Part shown: positions 1-10,932 of the stretch, piece by piece | Position numbering within the stretch: position 1 is the first letter of the stretch | Layout of the letters: the number at the start of each line of letters is the position of its first letter | DNA from: Niebla homalea | Taxonomy: Eukaryota > Ascomycota > Lecanoromycetes > Lecanorales > Ramalinaceae | Direction of reading: 5' to 3' | Length of the DNA stretch: 64,000 nt | Assembly: GCA_019925105.1 (NCBI GenBank) | Contig: JAHGAU010000008.1 | Location: 744,001-808,000, forward strand | Made by a program: the position numbers and the translations under genes | The notes under the pieces: generated by a model | The model's database searches: none | Told to the model about the DNA's origin: nothing | What the model saw: only the letters and a program-made list of their open reading frames with translations

Positions 1-614
1 GTATTACTTTGCCCGCTCCTCCTCCTCCTCCTCTTTTCTTCTTTATATCCCGATTTTTCAATCAGACAACGAAGTCACCTCTCACCAAAACATACACAAG
101 CGGAAAATACAATCAATACAATATCGTCGGAAATACTTATGCCTCAGGCTTTCGCTGTGCTGTAGACTCCCTGCTGGAGGGGACCATGCCGTAAAAAAGC
201 ATGTTCCCCTCCAGTATGGCTCCAGCCCATCGAGTATTTCAATCGACTTCCGACGATATTCCAAACAATCCTTGACGATTGTCTCTCGTTCTCGACCGAG
301 ACATAACGCTGTGAGACAGTTAAAGAAGGATTCCTTGTATTTAACACTCAGGTCGCTCTTCCCTAGTCGCTAAGGCTGGAGGAGGAATCGTAGTCTGCTT
401 GCTACTCCTCACCCTTGGACGACACCGACTCCTATCTCCATACCATTTCCCATCCTCTATACACATTCTACCTGCTCATTTCATAGCTTTGAGTGAACAA
501 ACACACATCTGAACATCGAAAATCATATAAGAATTTCAGATACTCTCTTGCTCTATCAGAGTGTTGCCATTGACTGCATATCTTACCCCTACTCTTTTCT
601 TCTAACAATACCAT
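1..614. other. Upstream region, no gene seen
   Basis: No convincing coding sequence. A short CT-rich tract (CTCCTCCTCC type) lies near 14-40. Several pyrimidine-rich stretches between 360 and 600 look like promoter and 5' leader for the plus-strand gene starting at 615. Confidence 0.5.
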
Positions 615-2674
615 ATGCGCAGTGCAGCAACAGTCATCAAGATGATGCATACGCCGCTTACCAGAGATCAAGCCCGTCATATGCCAATGTCGACCGAGCA
701 AGACATCTTAACCCCCAGAAGGCTTTCCTGTGATTCTGCAAGCTCTTCCCAGCGTCAGCGATTCTCAGGACAATCATCAACCACTCCTCCCAACTCTGCG
801 CCCCCGGACACTGGCGCTATTGGGGACAACGAAGCAGAAGGCGACTCAGAAACCGACGATGGGGATGATGCAGGGGAAGACGAGGCTGAGGATGCGGCTG
901 TCATTGCCCCGTCTGACCTCAAAGGAAAGAGGCAGGCGGGGCTTCAAACATCTCACAGCAGTCAAGAGGGGTCTCCCCAGCCCACTACACCCAGGCGCGA
1001 GAGTGACACCAGTGTCTCCAGCGGCTGGACTGGTCTCGTTGGCTCTATCCCTAGAGGTATCATAGAAACCATTGAGGGCATAAATGAAGAGACCCAATTG
1101 GAAATGGACGCATGGCAAGAAGAACAAAATCAAGCCTATGACCTTGCACCACTGGACGATGCTGATGCTCCCGAGGATGACGGAGACAGCGCGGGGGCAT
1201 CCTTCGATTTTGGCGAAACGACCCTTGCGGTCGATCCATCATTCCCCCTGTTTGACCCATATTACTTTGAGAACGCGCTCAGGGGCGCTGATCAGAGCAA
1301 TCGAGAAGCTGCCCTCGCCGAGGTCGCGCCTCTACCTTACCATGATTTGGATCCTCCTCCCCCTACTCCGGTCACTGCGGCCAAGTCGGCCTTTAGCCTT
1401 CCAGAGATCAGCAACATGACCAAGAACAGATCGATTCACTTCGCATCTCATGACGCCGTTCCTATTGCTCAATTGATCACCGACAACGCTTATCTTGATG
1501 ACAATATTGACCGTGGCTCCTATGACGGTGTGAGCGGCTACGATTGTGAGGACCGCAAGCCTTGTGTAAAGTTGCGGAAGCTGACACAATTCGCGATTTA
1601 GCTGATGGCGAAACCACTGATGAAGAGCCAGTTCCTTCCAGTGCAACCAAAGCGATGCAGGATCTGTGTCACGATCCCGTCATGATCGCTCAGCTGGCTT
1701 TGTCGACGCCGGTCAAACCGAAGCGGCAGGAGTCCACATCCCCTCAACTCAAGGAGCGCCGTGGTCCTCGCATGGGTAGCTTCAAGGTAAACAAACGCAA
1801 AAGCTTCGGTATATGTCGCGACTACAAGGGCAAGGAGACTGTGGTCGTGACGTTGAGCTCCAGACCGTACGTCTTCGAAGACATGGACATTCTTGTCAAG
1901 CTACATCAGGATGGAGTCTGCAGCCGCCTGATCCCTGATAAGGTTAGCAAGCCAAGGTCCCCAATCCTGAGTTCGCAGATGGAGCAAGCAGTCGTGCCTG
2001 ATATGCCTGATATGGTGGAGGCTTTGGATCCGACCTTGGGCAGTGGTACAGACACGGCCATGGCGAATCTGCTGGACTTCAGTGTTCCCTTCACTCCAAC
2101 CGGATTAGGACACGTGCTACACCCATCATCTTCATGTTCCCCCTTCATCCCAGCGCCGACAGGAAACGATGACTTTGTCGAGTTTGAAATGAATGATGCC
2201 CACAGTGATCAGGAGTCCGAGGATCTGGATATCGACCTGACTCTGGACGATTTCATCAAGTTTGACAGCTCATCCGATTCGGACGATAGCAATGACGACG
2301 TGGAGATTGAGCATGGCCAAGCCTACGACGAAAACATAGCGGCGGTCGAGCATGGCCCCGACTCATCGGCATCTTGTGCTCAAGTCAAGGATGGTCAAGG
2401 TGTGGAGGAGGAGCAAAACGTCGACGCTCGCTCTGAGACGTCCGCACCGCTCATGACGCCATCTTCTCAATCTAATGACGTCCCTATCGAGCCCCCAACG
2501 GAAGCAGCTTGTGACAAGAAGCATCGGAAATCGCCACCGCACGCCTTGCATCGCCAGAGAAGTGGGCTTGCATTTCCACACGGTCCTGGCCCCAAAAAGC
2601 GCAAACTTAGCGACGCCAAAGATCAGGTCCACCATCGTCCAACTACCAGACTACGATCATCGAAAGAACATTAA
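615..2674 (+). CDS. Hypothetical acidic nuclear-type protein (661 aa)
   Basis: Two exons, 615-1527 and 1602-2674. The 74-nt intron (GTGTGAG donor, CTGAC branch, TTTAG acceptor) restores the frame exactly, giving 661 aa. I do not recognise the family. The protein is mostly low-complexity and acidic, with Asp/Glu-rich runs near residues 70-100 and about 500-540, proline/serine stretches, and a short conserved-looking block rich in basic and hydrophobic residues around residues 360-420 (VNKRKSFGICRDYKGKE followed by a VVVTLSSRPYVFEDMD-like segment). A KKRK cluster near the C-terminus looks like a nuclear localisation signal. No membrane segment or signal peptide is seen. A nuclear or transcription-associated role is inferred from composition only. 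The start is the first ATG of the open frame; in-frame ATGs 10, 11, 23 and 25 codons later are also possible. Confidence 0.75.
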
Positions 2675-3453
2675 TACTCTTTCCCGTCAATGACCCTGAA
2701 AGGGGCAAGCCTGGCTGTTCCGGCAACAGCCCCAGCTTCCCACTACTTTTACATCAACACCCAGCAAACCGGCAAGCTACGAAACGTCATACTGACTCAT
2801 GAACACGCATCATGACGCTACGCCTAATGGCATCAGAAAGGGTTTGGGGCAACCCACAACTGCAGCACTTGAATGATTGATTTCGGCGCTCTTAATGCTT
2901 TCTAGCATCCATCGATGCATCAATCTCACAGCGCTGCTCTCAGCCGGAGTATTGGAGTTCTTGATTAATACTGAGGGATATTCACAGAACGTCACATGGC
3001 TGGTCCAGAGCTCTTGACGCTTGGAAGATAATACCCAGATACCAGAGATACCAGAGATACCAGAGATACCATCAAAAGTTGGCTCAGTCCTTTTCCAAGC
3101 ATGCGTGATATATTTCGACTAGTGATGTTGGCGGTACATAACATCAAAGATACGGTGTCCGGGTTCGGTATTTCGGCATGTCCGTTTCTCTCCCGAAAGG
3201 AGATCTATGCGTCGAGCGAAGGTGCAGCTGTTTGAGGCAGAGAACATCGAGGCACTCCTGAATGGCATAGAGGAGTGATCATGAAAGGAGGAGTCATGCA
3301 CGATTGTTAGACATGAAATTTACAAGATTTGACAATTATTGACCACTGTCTCATGTCATTCATTTCCCTTTGGACAGATATACAGCTCCGACTACATACC
3401 TCCCTCCAGCTCATGCTCTTCTACATCAGCTCCTCCCCTTCAACCCTTCCCCC
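2675..3453. other. Intergenic region with a short 9-bp tandem repeat
   Basis: Space between the hypothetical gene and the 3' end of riboflavin synthase on the other strand. It holds about four copies of a 9-bp unit (ATACCAGAG) at 3031-3072. I saw no coding sequence; open frames here are short and lack family features. Confidence 0.5.
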
Positions 3454-4515
3454 TCACCCTCTCATCCACCATCCTCCCCACCATCTTCTCCAATATCCCC
3501 CTCCAGCTCCTCCTCCTCCCTGGGCCCCACCCCGATCCATCCCCTCCAAATACCCCCTCACACTCTTCTCCACATACTTCCCCACCATATCGACCTCCAC
3601 ATTCACCTCCTCCCCCTCCCGCTTCCCACTCATCACCACCCGGTCCTGCGTATACGTGATCAACATCACCTCGAACCACCCCCCCTTTTTCCCCCCCTCC
3701 TCTCCCTCCCCCTCCCCCTTCCCTTCCCCCTCCCCATCCTCCTCCTGCACCCGCGTAACCGTCAAGCTCGCCCCATCCAGGCACACATACCCTTTCTCCA
3801 CCACATACCGCAGCACCCGCGCATCCCGCGGCCGCAGCCGGAACCTCAGACAATCCCCGTCGGCCGCCAGGGACGCGATGGTCGCCGTCGTGTCCACGTG
3901 GCCCTGCACGAAGTGGCCGCCCATCCGCGTGGAGGCCGAGACGGCGCGCTCGAGGTTGACGTGTTGGGCGGGGTGGAGGGTGCCCTGGTGACAAAAGGCG
4001 GGGTAGGTGGGGCAGGGGTTAGCGTTGGGGTGGTTATTGGGGGGGTGGGAATTGGGTGGAGGAGGGGAGGGGGGAAAGGTATGCAGAGGGGTGCCTGGGG
4101 GGGGGGAGGCTTACGAGGTTGGTGCGGCGGAGGGTTTCGGGGGAGATGGAGATGGTGAAGGTGGATGGGGTGAAGGAGGTTATGGTGAGGCAGGTGCCGT
4201 TGATGGAGATGGAGTCGCCTGAAGGTGGATGTGGAGTTTAGTTCCTCTTGGAAAGTTTTGGAGGAGGGAGAGGAGGGTGTTCGAGGGGGAGGGGGAGGGA
4301 GGGGTTGGTTTACCATCATGGGCGTCGGTGAGGAATGATGTGGGCGTGGAGATTGTGAGGATGGTGGAGCCGCCATCGGGGGACGGTGTGATGCTGGTTA
4401 TTGCTAAAGGGGAGAAAAAAAGGAATTGGTCAGGCTAGAGGGCTCCGCGTGCTATTTGAGGTTTCGAGTGAGGAAGGGCCTTACTGCCAAGCTCCTCGAC
4501 GATGCCGGTGAACAT
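3454..4515 (-). CDS. RIB5: Riboflavin synthase, alpha chain
   Basis: Final enzyme of riboflavin synthesis: dismutates two 6,7-dimethyl-8-ribityllumazine to riboflavin plus a pyrimidine. Four exons on the minus strand (4515-4485, 4403-4314, 4218-4115, 3984-3454) close in frame to 251 aa. The N-terminus carries the diagnostic FTGIVEE motif (residues 2-8). The first lumazine-binding barrel follows with DSISINGTCLTI and ETLRRTN. The second begins with GGHFVQGHVDTTA (97-109) and contains LDGASLTV. The duplicated two-barrel layout is that of the family. Oddities are an acidic Gly/Glu repeat insert at residues about 156-177, inside the second barrel before WFEVMLI, and a Gly/Trp-rich C-terminal tail. 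Both arise from purine/pyrimidine-skewed low-complexity DNA that also makes long spurious frames on the plus strand. It is divergent from the CoA-transferase starting at 4790. Confidence 0.93.
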
Positions 4516-4789
4516 CCTTTTGCGTAATTTTTCTCTGCGCTCGATCCTCTGGATCCAATCAAAGGTGACTGGTTGTGATGATGAGCACCATCTCGAGCAA
4601 CCCTGCAGAGCGGTCAAAATGTCAAGATGACGCCATTTCGAGATCTTAGCGGCGATTGGATAAAGCTCAATCTTATCTTATCGTCGCAGGTCAGTGCCGA
4701 GGTGTGTTTTCGTGGGGAAGTTGATGATGGTCTCGTCGAGCTCGTCGCAGGTTCCAAAGTCTCATCAGTCGATTGTGACCTAGCGCACA
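4516..4789. promoter_or_regulatory. Divergent promoter of RIB5 and the CoA-transferase
   Basis: A 274-bp gap separates the two divergent ATGs, so both promoters must lie here or overlap. No clear TATA element was seen. The bidirectional arrangement is inferred from gene placement only. Confidence 0.4.
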
Positions 4790-6345
4790 ATGCTTACCTG
4801 GAGAAGCGCTGAACTCATTGTGAGGCGATCAGCTTCCAGGAATGGCTGTATCCGGCCCCTATGCCGCTCTCTGGCTACCGCGGCACCGGCAGGCCCTGCC
4901 AGCCCCTCCACGAACCTCCCCCTCGCCGGTATCCGCGTGCTGGACATGACGCGAGTGTTGGCTGGGGTATGATGGTCTCTCTACGCTCCGGTCCTGTGAG
5001 AGCTGTTCTGATCCCAATTGCAGCCATACTGTACACAAATCCTAGGAGATCTTGGGTACGCACGACCCCGGCCAAATCCCTAGAGCAAACCGTCTATGGA
5101 TATTGGTAGCTAAGCGCGCATATCTGATGGTACAGAGCTGAGGTCATCAAGATCGAACATCCAACCCGCGGGGATGATACCCGAGCATGGGGTCCACCGT
5201 ACGCCAAGTATAAGACTGAAAGCGAGCGTTCAGGGCCAGGGGAAAGCGCCTACTTCCTCTCTGTAAACATTTCTCCACTTTGCCCCTCAAATTAGCCTCC
5301 CGTATGGCTCACTCATGACATTTCATCGCAGGTCAACCGCAACAAAAAGTCCCTCGCCCTCTCCTTCGCCTCCCCCCAAGGGCAATCCATCCTCCGCTCC
5401 CTTGCCCAGAAATGCGACATCCTAGTCGAGAACTTCCTCCCCAACACCCTCTCCCGCTACTCCCTCTCTTACCCGGATCTCTCCTCTCTCAACCCTTCCC
5501 TCATCTACGCCTCCATCACGGGGTATGGCCAAACCGGTCCCTACTCCAACAGGGCAGGCTACGACGTCATGGTCGAAGCCGAGATGGGCCTGATGCACAT
5601 AACCGGAGAGCGGGATGGAAGTCCCGTCAAAGTCGGTGTGGCAGTCACAGATCTGACGACGGGGCTGTATACCAGCAATGCGATCATGGCGGCTCTCATC
5701 CAGCGCGGGATTAATAAGGGGAAGGGGCAGCATATCGATGTCAGTCTGAGCGATTGCCAGGTCGCTACCTTGACTAATTTGGCGAGCTCGTGTTTGATCA
5801 GTGGGGAAAGGGATTCTGGGAGGTGGGGGACGGCGCACCCGAGTATCGTGCCGTATCGTAGTTTCAAGACGAGGGATGGGGATGTGTTGTTGGGAGGGGG
5901 AAATGATCGGTTATTTGGGGTATTGTGCGACAAGCTTGGTAAGCCGAAATGGAAGGACGAAGAGAGGTTTCGAACCAATGCGTCGAGGGTAGCGAATCGA
6001 ATCGAGCTTGAAGGATTGATCGAGGCGGACACGAGGACGAAGACGACCGGAGAATGGCTGGACGTGTTGGAGGGGAGTGGGATGCCATATGCGGCCGTGA
6101 ACGATGTGCAGGATACGTTGAGGCATCCCCATGTTATTGCTCGCAATATGGTGAAGGAGGTGGAGCATCCAAGTTGTGGCCCAATGAATCTGGTGAATAC
6201 GCCGGTCAAGTATTCAGAGGCCGAGCCAGGGATACGAAGCCCGCCGCCGATGTTGGGACAGCATACCGATGAGGTTCTGGCGGGCGTGTTGGACGTGAGT
6301 CATGAGGAGATTGCGAAGTTGAGAGAAGAGGGTGTGATAAGCTAA
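4790..6345 (+). CDS. Family III CoA-transferase (CaiB/BaiF), SUGCT-like, probably mitochondrial
   Basis: Four exons (4790-4966, 5024-5055, 5136-5262, 5332-6345) give 449 aa. The first ~45 residues are Arg/Ser/Ala-rich and acid-poor, typical of a mitochondrial presequence. The mature protein opens with [34 protein letters not shown], the family III signature. It continues with [18 protein letters not shown], the LVENFLP motif, [15 protein letters not shown] and the late [10 protein letters not shown] and HPH segments. D190 in GYD aligns with the catalytic Asp that forms the acyl-anhydride intermediate in this family. Overall it resembles succinate/hydroxymethylglutarate CoA-transferase of mitochondria, but substrate choice cannot be read from the sequence. 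The 32-nt second exon is unusually short, but the reading frame and conserved motif require it. Confidence 0.9.
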
Positions 6346-7190
6346 AGAGTGGAGTTGAACGAAGAAATCCAGTTTGTAAGCATAAGCACAATTCCGCTGT
6401 CCGTGCGATACGCTGACATGAAGTCATCCTCGCTATATCAAATTGAGATAGATACAACCTTCGTGGGCCTCATGTACGTGCCCATGGGTCGCATATTGAC
6501 TATCGTCTTGGCTGTGTTCAGGATATAGCCTTTGGCATTCAAGGGGAATGTTGTTATTCTCCCCTACCAAGATTTCCAATATATCGAATTAATCCTGTAC
6601 ATTATCTGCTGGGGTGTGAAATTGAATCACAAGAAGGTGGATGATGTTGTCTCGGATGACTCGATGATATATGACGTTGTGGCACTCATACTCATTCATA
6701 ACACACTGAAATGAATGACTTTGCTCGATCTCTGTACATGTCGAAAGTAAGGAGCTTGAAATGCTCGATCTGGTCTCCACAAGTCGTGGGTCATAAGCAC
6801 CGCAAGTCTCTTGTTCGTTACAAGAGACTGCATAATCTTACGGCGAGCCATTATCGACTAGAGCTCAGATCTCAAGATTGGCGGTAGGAGGTGGCGTCAA
6901 AGGGTTGTCGGGTGTAGGCGACTGGGACAATATAGAGGGCAACACTTTCTCAATCATGGATCCGAAGTTTCATGTGTTGGATCCTGACTGATGTGGTACG
7001 CTGTACGAATTTTGGGGTAAGGCAGTCTGTTTTGTAGTTACAAATCTCCCAGGGCAGGCTGTCATTGAAAAAACAGCGAGGCTTTAGTTCCATTTATGAT
7101 TTGGCGACACAGGAATAAAACGGCGCATGTCCATAGCTGGGAATAGCGGTGTTCCTGACTTCGCAAAGATGTCCTGGTTGTTGATCTTAT
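6346..7190. other. Intergenic region between convergent genes
   Basis: Lies between the 3' ends of the CoA-transferase (plus) and the 964-aa gene (minus), so it should hold both terminators. AT-moderate, no coding frame of note and no recognisable repeat. Confidence 0.5.
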
Positions 7191-10100
7191 CTATTTTACT
7201 AATCGGGAAAATGAAGGCATGAAGCGTTCCCGATGCCTTTCATCCTTGAAGTGGATTGCGACCTTGGATCTTAGCGCTGGGGGCTTGGTCATCATCTCCG
7301 GAGAATTTGTTGCAGTCATTTTCTGTGAGTCCATGCGGCGACCACGCGTTAGGCTCAATCCCATGAGCGTCAAGGTATTTTTCATTGGATTGGAAGCGTG
7401 GGGAAAACCGCCGATAGGGGCTGTCACCCATCGGTCATTGCCCTGTTCATCGAATCTGATAGCCAGTTGCAGGCCTGATGGAGCTTTTCGTTGCCAAAGC
7501 TGAAGCGAGGCCCCTTTGTGTGAATGCGATCCAACCCTTGCGGGGGTTTCCACTTTCGATGCTCGGGCACTAGCTACCAGCTCCCAGCTGGTCATGGCCT
7601 CCATTATCCTGGGGATGCTATGCTGACAAGCCGCTTCGATCTCGAGCGATCCTTCCACTTGCTTCACGCCCCTGAACTCAGGAGCCTTGTCGTCTGGTCC
7701 GGGTTCATGTGTTAATCGAGATGGGCTAGCGGTGTACGTGGATGCCGTAAGCACAGGGAATCTGATTTTGTCGATAGGATCACACTCTAGGATCCAGTCC
7801 AGATCGCGATACACATATCGGATGACACTTTTCTTTTTGTGCATGTTCACTGTGGTTGTCAAGCATATAGCAAAAGTAGTGCAACCTTCGGCCTCTAACC
7901 GATACACTCGGATCTCTTGTGCGCGCTCACCGTTTCTTATACATAATAGTGACGTCACATGGTTTGGGATCTCAGTAGGAAGTAGCAGAACTTCTTGAAA
8001 CTTTCTTGCAGCTGCCGAGCTGATGAACTTGAGGCACAATTTCTTGTTCGGCTGCTCGGCATCGTATGTGTAGGTATAGTAGAGGGTGGGTTCAAACGGC
8101 CGATCTTCTCGTGTGTCGGTCTTGGTTTTCCTTACTTGCTGGTAGTCAGACCATTGAAGGGTGATGTTCTGGTCCTGTATGCTTATCTGGACTTGATCAG
8201 GAGGTATCCAGTAGCTTTCCGTACAGATGTTGGGGGCATTAAGATCTGGCGGTGAAAAGACAACAAGCCGCCGAGTAGTTTCCCAAGTGTGGTTTGTTGA
8301 TGTCTCAAAAAGTTTCAGCCCACAAGAAGATGTTCTTCCGGCTTCGAAATGTACATCTCTTGGCCGCTCGTGTCTTGTGTGAACACTTTCGTCATGGCAA
8401 GAAATCAGACTCGACTGGCAAATGGCCATCTCTCCGTTTCGAGGATCTCGCAAATCACGTTGTTCGCTCGAAAAGAAGCGTGAGGGGAGCTCAAGAAACG
8501 AATAGTAGTCGGAAGAAGTGAGGAAACATATCTCTGCATCCCACTTATCGAATTTCAGTACCAAAACCAGAGATGCGCCTCTTTGACCATTACGATCCTC
8601 AATGTCTTCAAACAATAATCGACGGCTTAGATTGAGAGTGCCACGATGATTGCATAGAGAGATATTAAGGCCACTTTGGCCTTTTGCAGTCCACAGCAGT
8701 AAGAGGTACGGTGCGCTCGTGGGCTTCTGCCTTTGCTTTCTGAAACCTATTGGGGTGTTAGTAGGAACGATTTAGGTTACAGCAGAAGATGGCTTACCGA
8801 GCTGAGCATCGACGAAAGTCCTGTGGACGACACTTTCATTCTCATACCCACAGTGGTCTCTGTCGATCTCGAACCAGCGCCAAGATGGGGATGCTTCGTC
8901 AATCGGCTGGGGGAGGCCGTCAGAATCTTCGATCATCTGCTGAAAGTCTTCCAGTAAGTCCAGGCGGCACTCCAGGATATCCTTCTCAGGGAATCTAAGG
9001 TTTTCAGCATGACCGGACTTGTGTCCGATTGTTCCTAGGGTGGAAGCTTTCTCCGACTGCGAGGTCACAGAGCTCTTGTCAGAGACTGCATCAGCGTCTA
9101 CCAATCGAATCTTGGATCCTTTTTGTAGCTGTGTAACAAGTCTACGGATTTGGGTGTTGTCGAGATCCAGCGTTTTATGATCTAAAAGTTTTTGAAGGAT
9201 CCAGACGCTTTTCAATCGATCAGCATATTCTTGGACGGCATTAGCATCGCTCTCCCATCCAAGTCTTGAACGTTTAAAGCTGTCTTCCTGCGGTGCTTGC
9301 TCATTATCTGTCAAAAGTCTAGAGATGGTCTGCGATTTGACCAACCACCAGATCGCCAGTCGGAGCCAGTCCTCGGAAGTGAACTTGTCCTTTATGGGAT
9401 CGAAATTTTGCTCGAACTCTGTCGCTATGGCCGAACCGAGCCCTACAGGCTGTCTGTTGGTAACGGGCCTCCATGCCTGCATGCTTCTTGGTTCTGAGGG
9501 TGTATCATTTGCTGCCTCGATATCAGGCGGCTCATCATCGTCAAGCTCCGTCAGCAGAGATTCTTGAAGACTCTCACGGCAGCTGAAGCAGTTCGTACTG
9601 GTACTTGAGAGGCTGTCGTTACGCTCCGCCGGGTCGTCAGTCGCTTGTGTTGTCTGAGTTGGAATAAGGTAAGCGTGCTGTTGATCAGTTTGGGTTGCCT
9701 TTCGCCGTTGCGCATTTTCGAGAGCCTGGAGTCTGGCAACACCATTAGCATCTTGATATGGTTTGGCGCTCAGTACTTACCTGCCATCGACTTCCAAAAT
9801 GATGTGAAGAAGATGTAACTCGCGGTTGAGCTGCTCTTTGAAATCGTTGATGTGGCTTTTCTCCTTGGCCCATAAAAGTCTGCGAGCGAAATTACCCTTA
9901 TCACTGCAATCTACAGTTTTTGATTCTAAGCCTCTGGACTAGCGAGTATACAAAAGGTACACATACCCAAATTCTCATACCTTTTCATGCGACCGCTAAA
10001 CTCCTGTAAGGCTCCGTAACAGCGAGATAACACACACCCGAGGTCGTCATGATTTGGATCGTCCTTGATCGTGTCCTTTATTTTCTGGACCTTGTGAAGA

Positions 10101-10240
10101 ACGCCCTTTAGGATAGTAAGATGTGTGATTAGTTCAGAGAACTCTGCCGGAGCATTAATAGCGACAACAATGCCTCTTCTGTACAGCTGACAGGCCAACT
10201 TGAGTATGACATAAGTATCGCCTACGGGACTGAAACTCAT
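7191..10240 (-). CDS. Large protein with fungal N-terminal helical domain, function unknown (964 aa)
   Basis: Four exons on the minus strand: 10240-9967, 9910-9781, 9732-8798 and 8746-7191. Introns are 48-56 nt and all frames close, giving 964 aa. The start SFSPVGDTYVILKLACQLYRRG, followed by a helical stretch with APAEFSELITHLTILKGVLHKV and then ARRLLWAKEKSHINDFKEQL, resembles the N-terminal module found in many ascomycete proteins, including some STAND/ankyrin-type signalling proteins. I see no NACHT P-loop, ankyrin or kinase motif after it. The middle (about residues 150-240) is polar and low-complexity. The C-terminal half contains repeated beta-rich segments (QVSISIQDQNITLQWSDY-like, KVAIHFKDERHRERF) that might be PH-like folds. 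The first intron acceptor is the TAG at 9911-9913; a CAG 7 nt further on would break the frame. Confidence 0.75.
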
Positions 10241-10932
10241 ATTGCGAGAACGTGTCGGACAAAACCCTAGTGATACCCCAACACGGGCGCATCCCTTTCC
10301 ATTTGAAGCACAAATGTCACCACAAGGTTGTCAAGTCCTTAATCCGAATGTGACTCGAGTGTCTCTTGTGAAGGTGGAGTGGTCTGGCCAATCACATTAG
10401 GGCGACGGTAGGCTGCGCCACAGCTCGCTTCACTTTTTGGTATTCTGGAGGAATAACTAGGCCGAGAATATGCCTTGCGATATGCCTGAGATGACGAAGA
10501 GGCCGTTCTTCATGCGTCATACCGACCAGCTGCCTGATGAGGGGCCTGAGAACCATGGCCTGCATGCATGCTGGGCTTACATCTGGACAGAAAAGAACCA
10601 AGTCTGCTGCAGGACGGCAATCGACTTTCCATCCCATAGGTTGAACTTCTACCCTGATGGTGCTGGGGTCCATGCGCATCACGGGAGAACATCCCTTGGC
10701 AGGCGGAATCCGGGTGCAAAAAGCACGGAATCACGATTGCAATCTCGTGGGCCTGCATGTGCCTCAACCCAACGGCAAAGCTAGTCCTGCATCAGCCTTG
10801 TCCATGTTTTTCCAGGTCTTATAACCTCTGCATACGTGTGCCTCTCCTGGGTTGGGCATTCAGACCTGGTACGGGCAGCGAGACGTTAATCAATTCAGAC
10901 AACGAATACTCGAATATTGGTGTATTGCAAAA
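10241..10932. other. Divergent intergenic region
   Basis: Upstream of both the 964-aa gene (minus) and the sugar transporter (plus). Open frames in 10392-10784 overlap each other on both strands and show no family features, so I treat them as chance. No clear TATA element near the transporter ATG. Confidence 0.45.

Noticed and set aside
3329..4241. Long plus-strand open frames rich in Pro, Ser and Gly
   Set aside because: They lie opposite the riboflavin synthase exons and come from the pyrimidine-skewed low-complexity DNA. No domain features.
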